A stretch of 5,155 nucleotides of DNA from Verrucomicrobiota bacterium (GTDB lineage: Bacteria; Chlamydiota; Chlamydiia; Chlamydiales; FEN-1388): positions 1-5,155 of the forward strand of contig JAFEGS010000093.1 of the NCBI GenBank assembly GCA_018239705.1, read 5' to 3'. This document shows, in pieces, positions 1-5,155 of this stretch; the first letter of the stretch is position 1, and each line of letters begins with the position of its first letter. The translations under genes and the position numbers were made by a program. Under the pieces are notes generated by a model, which had not been told where the DNA came from, ran no database searches, and saw nothing but the letters and a program-made list of their open reading frames with translations.

Positions 1-650
1 TTAAGAATAGAGGCCTTTGACGAAGCAAGCTGGAAGCTCTGGACATCATCAGAAACAACACCATCTTCTGTGATCAGCTTTCTCACGCTCAAAATAGAAG
101 AATTGTCATTGTCTCGATCTGTCTGAACCATGCCCTCGCCATCATACGTGTTTGCCATGACTGAGGTGTTCATAGGAAAATCAGGCATCAAACGATATGT
201 AAGTGGAGTCTCCCAAACGCACTTGAGTGTCTCCATATCGTACGCCTGAAGATAGGGAAAAGCCTCTTTACCTTGCACCTGGCAATCATAGCTCTCAACA
301 ATCATCAAATCGCCTGCAATAATGATATTTTCTGTCTCATTGCATTGCAATTTGCACACAAAGTTTAGATTAGTATCGACTTCAAAAATAGTTTCAACCC
401 CTAGACTAGCCATTTTATTCATAAGCCACTGACAATAAAAACTCGCTCTTTCATCTTTGTATATATCAAATTTATTATAAAGATCACCACAAGCTTGAGC
501 AATTCCACGAATGCTTAGACGTTTGAACAGCCCTGTAAAACGGGCATCCAGCTCTTGTTTATTCAACTGAATGGTCTTGTCTTGCAACAAGAAATGGGAT
601 ACGATGGAAGTAGAATACTTCAACGCATGGGTAAGAGAGCAGAGGCTCAC
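1..650 (-). CDS. Partial protein with a PQQ-like beta-propeller segment; C-terminus beyond window
   Basis: The minus-strand frame is open from an in-frame TGA (708-710) to the left edge, about 235 codons, so the 3' end lies outside the window. I set the start at a GTG (648-650), which has a GAAGA stretch a few bases upstream. No ATG occurs in frame before the QWLMNKM segment, so the start is uncertain. Counting from that GTG, residues 1-~90 look helical and include LNKQELDARFTGLFKRL. Residues 136-150 read AYDMETLKCVWETPL, which resembles the 'ALDxxTGxxxWxxPL' blade of PQQ/quinoprotein-like propellers. The IIIAGDLMIVES stretch before it and the acidic QTDRDNDNSS loop after it fit beta-rich repeats. 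No signal peptide is visible. The gene is divergent from the secreted BNR gene. The helical N-terminus could be part of an F-box-like domain, but the match is weak. Function is not recognised; confidence concerns coding status. Confidence 0.6.
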   Translation of the reverse strand, partial: MSLCSLTHALKYSTSIVSHFLLQDKTIQLNKQELDARFTGLFKRLSIRGIAQACGDLYNKFDIYKDERASFYCQWLMNKMASLGVETIFEVDTNLNFVCKLQCNETENIIIAGDLMIVESYDCQVQGKEAFPYLQAYDMETLKCVWETPLTYRLMPDFPMNTSVMANTYDGEGMVQTDRDNDNSSILSVRKLITEDGVVSDDVQSFQLASSKASIL

Positions 651-775
651 TGAATCTTCAAGATGAGAAAAGGGAAATCCAGTCTCACAGATGCGTTTAA
701 AGCCGCCTCAAATAAAGAAGACAACTATGATATCAAGTAATCCATTAATTCAAAAAGAGGCAATTTTCTCATCAT
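651..775 (-). other. Possible displaced N-terminus of the left-edge gene (frameshift plus stop)
   Basis: On the minus strand, ATGATG at 775-770 opens a short frame reading MMRKLPLFELMDYLIS before a TAG at 725-727. Past that stop the same frame stays open to a TGA at 647-649, and the larger left-edge frame becomes open below 708. Joined, LPLFELMDYLIS plus FSHLEDSVSLCSLTHALK would resemble an F-box pattern (LPxELxxxIxSxL...L). That would imply one nonsense codon and one frameshift. Upstream of the ATG there is only a weak AAGAG. This may equally be chance, with the real start a GTG or TTG further in. Confidence 0.2.
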
Positions 776-786
776 GGGAAATGCTC

Positions 787-815
787 TTGCATAGGAAATG
801 CGACAAATGTATTTT
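787..815 (+). promoter_or_regulatory. Weak candidate promoter for the BNR-repeat gene
   Basis: TTGCAT (787-792) is followed after 17 bases by TATTTT (810-815). The -35 matches the sigma-70 consensus poorly (3/6) and the -10 moderately (4/6). Transcription would start near 822, inside the palindrome at 812-829, leaving a short leader to the SD. The better -35-like word TTGACG (814-819) lies too close to the start codon to serve this gene with normal spacing. Confidence 0.22.
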
Positions 816-829
816 GACGCCTGTCAAAA
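812..829. promoter_or_regulatory. Perfect palindrome upstream of the BNR-repeat gene (candidate operator)
   Basis: TTTTGAC (812-818), a 4-base GCCT centre, then GTCAAAA (823-829): a perfect inverted repeat with 7-base arms, ending 23 bases before the start codon and 12 before the Shine-Dalgarno. Neither strand has a following T-run that would make it a terminator. Its position between divergent genes, over the likely transcription start, suits an operator. No regulator is identified. Confidence 0.35.
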
Positions 830-852
830 ACACATCATAACAGGAGAACTTC

Positions 853-2514
853 ATGATGAAACGCTCGCTTCTATTTGCTATAGCAACTTTACTCTGTTCC
901 AACGCTGGAGCCGCTCCAGCGAAAGAGAGCCGCCGCCTGTCAACTGATATCATAGGCAAAGACATTGGGTACCCCGCAAGCCCCACTCCCTCAGGGCTAA
1001 ACTGCATTGCTCCCCTCACTGAGCCAAATCTTGCCACTACACTGTATTACAATGCAGCGCTGCAGCCAGCCATTGCCGTGAATCCTCTCAATGGAAACAA
1101 TGTCGTAGCAGCATGGCAACAGGATTGCACAGCAATCAATTCCTACTTTATTGTTGGCGAGAACTGGCCAGCAATGGACATAGGCATTGGCTACTCAAGT
1201 GATGGTGGAGCGACCTGGAACCGCACACTTGTACCCTTTCAAAATTGCAATGGTGGGTTCATACAAGGTGTAGGAGAGGCTAGCCTGGCTTACTCCGGCA
1301 ATGGCAAAAAGGTATATTTAGCAACCAAATGTCAAAATATTTCCATGGATCCGAACACATCAAATCAAGCGGGCATTACGGTAACCGTTTCCTCAAATAA
1401 TGGTGCAACCTGGTCCAACCCACACTGGATTTCAACATCATCAGCCCCTTTTCCAGCCGCTCCTGATCTCACGCCCTCTGTCTCAACGAGCAATATAAAC
1501 AAAAATAATGCCTTTGTTGTATATGAATCAGTTAACCCAACCAGTGTCGTAGAGTTTAGCAAATCAACTGATGCGGGAAATTCATGGTCTGCGCATACAC
1601 CTATTTATACTCCCAGCCTTGACCTAGGTGATGCAGATGCCCGCGCCTATTATCCCTCTCTTACTGAGCTGCCAAATGGCGATCTCTTGTGCTTTATGCA
1701 CCGCTTTCATTATGCAACACCTTCTGATTTTTTATATGATATTGCCTGTATACGTTCCACCGATCAAGGTGCTACATGGGAAACACATGCCACACATATA
1801 ACCAATGTCAATGCACCCTCAACATATACATGCGGTGTTGTCGATTCAGACCAGATGTGCTATACACAGGCAACTCTGCAAGGATATAAGACAGCTGTTA
1901 GCCAAATTAATAATCGTTTGTACGTCGTATTTCCCTATGTGTTTGGCAATGGATTACCTCAGATAGGTCTTTGCGTATCATGTGATAATGGCCATACCTG
2001 GTCAGCTCCAGCACAGGTAAATAGAACGCCAATCAGCGCACCAAATTCCCAAGCCTTTAATGCATCAGTAGCAGTCAACGATCACGGTCTTGTAGGTGTT
2101 CTGTATCATGATTTTCGCAATAGCCAAACATCTTGTCAGCCAGGAAATACTCTTGCAGATACATGGCTTGCAATATATGCAACACTGCCTACCTGCTCTG
2201 GTGGCAGCACAGGAGTAGGATTGAACTTTGTCAATGAAGTGAGGCTTTCTCCTACTTCTTACGTGATGGAGAATGGACCAGACTACAGCTACATTGGCCA
2301 TTATTATGCAACAAACTCCGGCTATAACAGCCTTGTCGCATGTAACCATAATTTTTATGCAGCATATATCCAATCGTTTAATGGGCCTTTTTCTCCCCCT
2401 CAACCGATTTTCCAGACCCCTCCAACAATAGGAACACTTATCCTAGACAACAATAGAAGGACAACTCCCGTCTATAGTACCGTAAATGGAAATCAATTTA
2501 CTGCAAACCCTTAA
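853..2514 (+). CDS. Secreted BNR/Asp-box (sialidase-fold) repeat protein
   Basis: This 553-residue protein starts at ATG 853, with AGGAG (842-846) six bases upstream; the next codon is also ATG and could be the start. Residues 1-21 form a signal peptide: MMKR, a hydrophobic core LLFAIATLL, and a probable signal peptidase I site after NAGA. The lipobox test fails because Leu precedes Cys15. Five Asp-boxes (SxDxGxTW) are visible: SSDGGATW 115-122, SSNNGATW 180-187, STDAGNSW 238-245, STDQGATW 302-309 and SCDNGHTW 376-383. They mark a multi-bladed sialidase-type beta-propeller. The mature part has 13 cysteines, which suggests disulfides outside the cytoplasm. I do not see the F/YRIP motif of true neuraminidases, so hydrolysis of sialic acid is unproven; glycan binding or another role is possible. 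There is no C-terminal anchor. The gene is monocistronic, with its own terminator downstream. Confidence 0.88.
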   Translation: MMKRSLLFAIATLLCSNAGAAPAKESRRLSTDIIGKDIGYPASPTPSGLNCIAPLTEPNLATTLYYNAALQPAIAVNPLNGNNVVAAWQQDCTAINSYFIVGENWPAMDIGIGYSSDGGATWNRTLVPFQNCNGGFIQGVGEASLAYSGNGKKVYLATKCQNISMDPNTSNQAGITVTVSSNNGATWSNPHWISTSSAPFPAAPDLTPSVSTSNINKNNAFVVYESVNPTSVVEFSKSTDAGNSWSAHTPIYTPSLDLGDADARAYYPSLTELPNGDLLCFMHRFHYATPSDFLYDIACIRSTDQGATWETHATHITNVNAPSTYTCGVVDSDQMCYTQATLQGYKTAVSQINNRLYVVFPYVFGNGLPQIGLCVSCDNGHTWSAPAQVNRTPISAPNSQAFNASVAVNDHGLVGVLYHDFRNSQTSCQPGNTLADTWLAIYATLPTCSGGSTGVGLNFVNEVRLSPTSYVMENGPDYSYIGHYYATNSGYNSLVACNHNFYAAYIQSFNGPFSPPQPIFQTPPTIGTLILDNNRRTTPVYSTVNGNQFTANP

Positions 2515-2531
2515 GTAAACTAAAAACAAGC

Positions 2532-2558
2532 GGGGAGCCATTAGGCTCCCCTTTACAT
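2532..2558 (+). terminator. Rho-independent terminator of the BNR-repeat gene
   Basis: A perfect 8-base GC-rich stem, GGGGAGCC (2532-2539) and GGCTCCCC (2544-2551), encloses an ATTA loop and is followed by TTTACATTTAT. It lies 17 bases after the stop codon. The A-rich, then T-rich on the other strand, flank (2522-2530) means it may also stop minus-strand transcription. It separates this gene from the toxin-antitoxin module. Confidence 0.85.
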
Positions 2559-2627
2559 TTATATCCAATTAAACAGCATCTGAAATAAAAATTTTTAACA
2601 GCAATTGTATAACGTTTAACTCCTTGC

Positions 2628-2656
2628 TTGCAAGAATAGTAGCATAATGCTATAAT
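2628..2656 (+). promoter_or_regulatory. Promoter of the toxin-antitoxin operon
   Basis: TTGCAA (2628-2633, 4/6 to TTGACA) is separated by 17 bases from a perfect TATAAT (2651-2656). The predicted start near 2663 gives a leader of about 23 bases before the antitoxin ATG. The -35 lies within an 8-base palindrome CTTGCAAG (2627-2634). Confidence 0.6.
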
Positions 2657-2665
2657 AATGATAGC
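2649..2665. promoter_or_regulatory. Candidate autoregulatory operator overlapping the -10 box
   Basis: GCTATAATAATGATAGC is an imperfect 17-base palindrome: GCTAT and ATAGC arms, with 7 of 8 arm pairs matching around the centre. It covers the whole -10 element. Ribbon-helix-helix antitoxins commonly repress their own operon by binding such palindromes, so the placement fits. Binding itself is inference. Confidence 0.42.
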
Positions 2666-2685
2666 GTTCAACAAGGGTGTAAGGT

Positions 2686-2931
2686 ATGCATGCACGACAG
2701 ACACAACAAACAAAAGATTTTCTTATCAGAAATATGCCGATTGCGCTGTTTGAGCAGCTCGAGCAATCTGCTAGAGAGCACAGGCGCAGCAACACGCAGG
2801 AGGCTATAGTGGCGATTGAGCAGGGACTTTCAGTGCGGCCGGCACCACTAAAACGGCCCCAGCGCCTAGAATTTTCAAAAAAAATCTCCAAAAAATTTGT
2901 TCTTGACGCAATCGTTGAGGGAAGAGAATGA
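2686..2931 (+). CDS. Ribbon-helix-helix antitoxin (VapB/FitA-like)
   Basis: An 81-residue protein with a start fixed by ATG 2686 (in-frame TAA at 2680-2682) and AAGGG (2673-2677) eight bases upstream. Residues 11-18 (DFLIRNMP) fit the DNA-contacting beta strand of a ribbon-helix-helix domain. Residues 19-34 (IALFEQLEQSAREHRR) fit helix A, and 35-48, beginning SNTQEA, fit helix B, as in FitA-type antitoxins. The basic and then amphipathic C-terminus (residues 60-81, with FSKKISKKFVLDAI) is the likely toxin-neutralising segment. The stop overlaps the next start as ATGA, so translation of the two is probably coupled. It is expected to block the PIN toxin and, in complex with it, repress the operon. 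The family assignment rests on pattern and context; VapB and FitA names cannot be separated by eye. Confidence 0.8.
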   Translation: MHARQTQQTKDFLIRNMPIALFEQLEQSAREHRRSNTQEAIVAIEQGLSVRPAPLKRPQRLEFSKKISKKFVLDAIVEGRE

Positions 2932-3329
2932 TTGTTGCTGACACAGTACTTATTGCTAGCTTCTTTCTTGAAATTGAAACATCCAAAGCAGCAGGGCTCG
3001 TTTACGATAAAGACCCGATTTGGATCTTTCCACCTATATGGAGAGAAGAGTATGCCAATGTCCTGGCTAAAATAGGGAGTAAAGATCCAACTAAATCTGC
3101 AGAGGAGCTGATTGCCCATTTTGAGTATACGCTGGCAGAGCTGAAGAATAATGAAAGAGAGGTACATCTCTCAGCTGTTCTAGGGTATGCTTTAAAATAT
3201 GGCATCTCCGTTTACGACGCTCATTTTGTCAAGCTAGCAGAAGATCACGATATCATGCTCGTAACAGAAGATCGCGAAGTCCTTAAAAAATGCCCCCACA
3301 GAGCCGTCTCATTTCGCGATTTTGTATGA
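2928..3329 (+). CDS. vapC: PIN-domain ribonuclease toxin (VapC family)
   Basis: This 133-residue protein has the usual VapC length and a single PIN domain. The metal-binding acidic residues are all visible: Asp5 in MIVADTVLIA, Glu41 in the EYANVL motif (E-x-x-N-x-L), Asp97 in SVYDAHFVKLAE, and Asp115 in LVTEDREVL. The family cleaves RNA, often tRNA or rRNA, in a Mg2+-dependent way; the target here is unknown. ATG 2928 overlaps the antitoxin stop by four bases, and GAGGG (2917-2921) lies six bases upstream. The intact active site suggests a functional toxin that depends on its partner. Nothing points to truncation. No intrinsic terminator follows before malQ, so read-through is possible. Confidence 0.9.
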   Translation: MIVADTVLIASFFLEIETSKAAGLVYDKDPIWIFPPIWREEYANVLAKIGSKDPTKSAEELIAHFEYTLAELKNNEREVHLSAVLGYALKYGISVYDAHFVKLAEDHDIMLVTEDREVLKKCPHRAVSFRDFV

Positions 3330-3370
3330 TTATAGTGAACAGCCTTCATAGTAAGTAAAAATTTTTCTTT

Positions 3371-3390
3371 TCAAAAAGAGTCAAAAAGGG
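3371..3390 (+). repeat. Short tandem repeat in the malQ leader
   Basis: Two adjacent 10-base units, TCAAAAAGAG and TCAAAAAGGG, differ at one base. They lie directly before the malQ leader hairpin, within the 90-base gap between vapC and malQ. The tract is A-rich and may simply be low complexity. Confidence 0.4.
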
Positions 3391-3417
3391 TACCTCTAGG
3401 ATTTTATTAGGGGTTCC
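3389..3417 (+). promoter_or_regulatory. Leader hairpin that covers the malQ Shine-Dalgarno
   Basis: GGTACCTCTA (3389-3398) can pair with TAGGGGTTCC (3408-3417) around a 9-base loop. The stem has ten positions, with one T-T mismatch and one G-U wobble. The 3' arm contains the malQ SD, AGGGG (3409-3413). No T-run follows, so it is not an intrinsic terminator. If folded, it would limit ribosome access. No ligand-binding riboswitch class is recognised. Confidence 0.4.
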
Positions 3418-3419
3418 AC

Positions 3420-5015
3420 ATGGACAAAAATCAGCCGGAAAAGTCCTTTTTCAACCATCTACCCACAGCAAAGCAGTGGCATGCTATTGGCACCCACCCA
3501 CATCACGGTATTGCCTTAGCTCTATCGTCAATAAGAAATCCATCAAGTTCCGGTATAGGTGAATATCTCGATCTCATCCCTCTTATCGACTGGTGTAAGT
3601 CGATCGGATTTGATGTCATACAGCTCCTTCCACTCAATGACTCAGGCGCAGATACAAGCCCCTACTCCGCCCATAGCGCCATGGCCCTCCATCCAATTTA
3701 CCTCTCTCTTTCGCACCTTCCCTCTGTGGAACTCTTTCCCGCTCTTATTGAGGAAATAGAGAAGATCTGCCAATGTAATAGCTCACAACGAGTAAACTAC
3801 AGCCAAGTGCTACACAATAAAGAGCAGTTCCTGCAACACTATTTTTCCCTCGCCTATCCCCTCATACATACATGGCCGGCCTATATCTCTTTTGTAGAAC
3901 ATAACTCCTGGGTTGAAGACTACGCCCTCTACAAGACCTTCAAAAACGTCTACGAAGAAAAACCGTGGTGGGAATGGCCTGATACCATAAAAGACGCGAA
4001 CCCCTCCACGATAGAAGCGCTTAAAGCTACCTACCGCAAAGAAATTGATTTCCACATTTTTGTGCAATTCTGCTGCTTTGACCAATGGAGCATAGTACGA
4101 GAGACTGCTGACAAAGAGGGCCTCTATTTAAAGGGCGATATCCCCATTTTGATCAATAGAGATAGCGTCGATGTCTGGCTTCACCGAGCGCTCTTCATGC
4201 TCGACTACGCAGCTGGAGCCCCTCCGGACATGTATAACGAAGAGGGACAGTACTGGGGCTTTCCCATATATAATTGGGAAGCTATGGAAAAAGCAGGGTA
4301 CCAATGGTGGCAAAGACGCCTGCAGCTGGCAGAAAAGCTCTACCACATCTTTCGCATCGACCATATTGTAGGCTTTTTTAAAATCTGGGCTATTCCGCTT
4401 GACCGGCCGGCAAAGGAGGGTTTTTTCCTCCCCAAAGATGAAACGCTTTGGATAGGCCAAGGGGAGAAAATTCTTCACATGATGATCAGTTGCTGCGGTA
4501 TGCTTCCCATTGGCGAAGACCTCGGCGCCGTTCCGCCTACTGTCAGAGAGTGCCTGCAGCGATTGGGCATCTGTGGTACAAAAGTGTTGAGGTGGGAGCG
4601 AAAATGGGATGGCGATCAGTCGTTTATCAATACTGCCGACTACCAGCCGCTTAGCCTCTCCTGCGTCTCCACGCACGATTCTGAAACGCTCACCCAGTGG
4701 TGGAACAACCACCCTGATGAAGCAAGGCTCTTTGCTGCCTCCAAGGGCTGGAACTGCCCTCAAAAGCTCGATCCGGAGCTCCATAGGCTCATCCTTCAGG
4801 AATGCCACTCAAGTGGGAGTCTCTTCCACATTAACCTCCTTCAGGAGTATCTTGGAGTCTTCGAGGAGCTGGCTTGGGAAAACCCGGAAGATGAGCGAAT
4901 CAATATCCCGGGCCTCGTGCTCGATCGCAACTGGACCTATCGCTTCCGTCCGACCCTCGAAGAGATCATCACGCACAAACCGCTTGCCCTATTAATGAAA
5001 AGCCTGAATCGGTAA
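3420..5015 (+). CDS. malQ: 4-alpha-glucanotransferase (amylomaltase, GH77)
   Basis: This 531-residue cytoplasmic enzyme transfers alpha-1,4-glucan segments between maltodextrins and releases glucose, acting in glycogen/maltodextrin turnover alongside phosphorylase and debranching enzyme. The GH77 landmarks appear in order: DTSPYSAHSAMALHP (78-92), GDIPILINRDSVDVW (239-253), AGAPPD (265-270), YWGFPIYNW (278-286), nucleophile Asp314 in FRIDHIVGFF, acid/base Glu366 in LPIGEDLG, and the third acid Asp420 in STHDSETL. The length matches single-domain bacterial and chlamydial forms, without the long N-terminal extension of enterobacterial MalQ. ATG 3420 follows AGGGG (3409-3413) by six bases; that site lies in a hairpin stem. 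No other glycogen gene is adjacent. The gene follows the vapC toxin on the same strand by 90 bases, and its last 24 bases overlap the convergent gene on the other strand. It appears intact. Confidence 0.95.
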   Translation: MDKNQPEKSFFNHLPTAKQWHAIGTHPHHGIALALSSIRNPSSSGIGEYLDLIPLIDWCKSIGFDVIQLLPLNDSGADTSPYSAHSAMALHPIYLSLSHLPSVELFPALIEEIEKICQCNSSQRVNYSQVLHNKEQFLQHYFSLAYPLIHTWPAYISFVEHNSWVEDYALYKTFKNVYEEKPWWEWPDTIKDANPSTIEALKATYRKEIDFHIFVQFCCFDQWSIVRETADKEGLYLKGDIPILINRDSVDVWLHRALFMLDYAAGAPPDMYNEEGQYWGFPIYNWEAMEKAGYQWWQRRLQLAEKLYHIFRIDHIVGFFKIWAIPLDRPAKEGFFLPKDETLWIGQGEKILHMMISCCGMLPIGEDLGAVPPTVRECLQRLGICGTKVLRWERKWDGDQSFINTADYQPLSLSCVSTHDSETLTQWWNNHPDEARLFAASKGWNCPQKLDPELHRLILQECHSSGSLFHINLLQEYLGVFEELAWENPEDERINIPGLVLDRNWTYRFRPTLEEIITHKPLALLMKSLNR

Positions 5016-5155
5016 CTTTTTTGCAGCTTTAGCACCTAATCGGTCCTTTGTACTTAAATAAGTGCGTAGAGTTTCTCCCTGCTCGCTATCTGGATGATAG
5101 TGACCACTGAATAGTCGTACATGTAGAAGTTTACTATCTCGTATGTACATCTCTC
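4992..5155 (-). CDS. 3' end of an unidentified gene with an SGHY motif, overlapping malQ
   Basis: On the minus strand a frame is open from the right edge through 53 codons to a TAA at 4992-4994; the N-terminal part is outside the window. The visible C-terminus begins EMYIRDSKLLHVRLFSGHYHPD and ends in a basic helix RLGAKAAKKLPIQAFH. The pattern 'hydrophobic strand, SGHY-x-P, then a helix with LRTYL' recalls the C-terminal SGHYxPT motif of proteins related to plant IQ-motif proteins and some bacterial effectors. That link is from memory and tentative. In 5016-5155 the other minus frames and all plus frames meet stops, which supports this frame. It runs tail-to-tail with malQ and shares 24 bases in aligned codon register, with no terminator visible between them. 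Confidence 0.55.
   Translation of the reverse strand, partial: EMYIRDSKLLHVRLFSGHYHPDSEQGETLRTYLSTKDRLGAKAAKKLPIQAFH

Noticed and set aside
571..586. Inverted repeat CTTGT...ACAAG
   Set aside because: The arms are only five bases and lie inside the left-edge coding frame; this is expected by chance.
814..842. TTGACG as -35 of the BNR gene
   Set aside because: With 15-17 base spacing the -10 would touch the Shine-Dalgarno and transcription would begin at or after it, which is not workable for a leadered message.
750..1037. 95-codon minus-strand frame across the BNR gene start
   Set aside because: It begins inside the signal-peptide gene on the opposite strand and has no recognisable domain or good ribosome-binding site.
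2065..2403. 112-codon minus-strand frame inside the BNR gene
   Set aside because: It is antisense to a gene with clear Asp-box repeats; the Cys/Ile-rich translation looks like chance.
2616..3167. 183-codon minus-strand frame across the toxin-antitoxin genes
   Set aside because: It is antisense to two well-supported coupled genes, runs through their promoter and gives a cysteine-rich translation with no family features.
3331..3336. TATAGT as a malQ -10 element
   Set aside because: No credible -35 lies 16-18 bases upstream, so it was not annotated as a promoter.
4128..4808. 226-codon minus-strand frame inside malQ
   Set aside because: Its codons are in exact register with the malQ codons on the other strand, which commonly yields long ghost frames. 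The translation shows no recognisable domain and malQ is fully supported.
4609..4995. 128-codon plus-strand frame within malQ
   Set aside because: It is an out-of-frame, Ser/Arg-rich translation typical of a shadow of a real gene.

Overview
The window looks like bacterial chromosome with moderate to low GC. The best taxonomic hint is the malQ product. Its compact ~530-residue form, with HPHHGI near the N-terminus and a GEYLDLIPLIDWC-IGFDVIQLLPLNDSG stretch, resembles from memory the 4-alpha-glucanotransferases of Chlamydiota. The partial genes at both edges also have the look of host-associated (environmental chlamydia-like) proteins. This assignment is inference from recall and was not tested by any search.

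Layout. (1) Bases 1-~707: a partial minus-strand reading frame that runs off the left edge. It has a short PQQ-propeller-like segment and no clear start; its N-terminus may be disrupted. (2) Bases ~708-852: a divergent intergenic region with an 18-base palindrome and a pair of short direct repeats. (3) Bases 853-2514: a secreted, cysteine-rich protein with five Asp-boxes (sialidase/BNR fold), closed by a clear intrinsic terminator at 2532-2551. (4) Bases 2624-3329: a complete type II toxin-antitoxin module, with a consensus-like promoter, an overlapping candidate operator palindrome, a ribbon-helix-helix antitoxin and a PIN-domain (VapC) toxin translationally coupled by an ATGA overlap. (5) Bases 3420-5015: intact malQ with all three GH77 catalytic acids. 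A 5'-leader hairpin covers its Shine-Dalgarno sequence. (6) Bases 4992-5155: the 3' end of a convergent minus-strand gene that overlaps the malQ tail by 24 bases. Its visible C-terminus carries an SGHY motif.

Functionally the window is a mosaic rather than one pathway: one glycogen/maltodextrin housekeeping enzyme, one self-contained toxin-antitoxin cassette, one exported beta-propeller protein and two partial genes of uncertain role. I see no tRNA, rRNA, CRISPR array or insertion sequence. The points most worth a second look are the SD-masking hairpin before malQ, the possibly broken left-edge gene, the unlisted overlapping gene at the right edge, and the regulatory palindromes.
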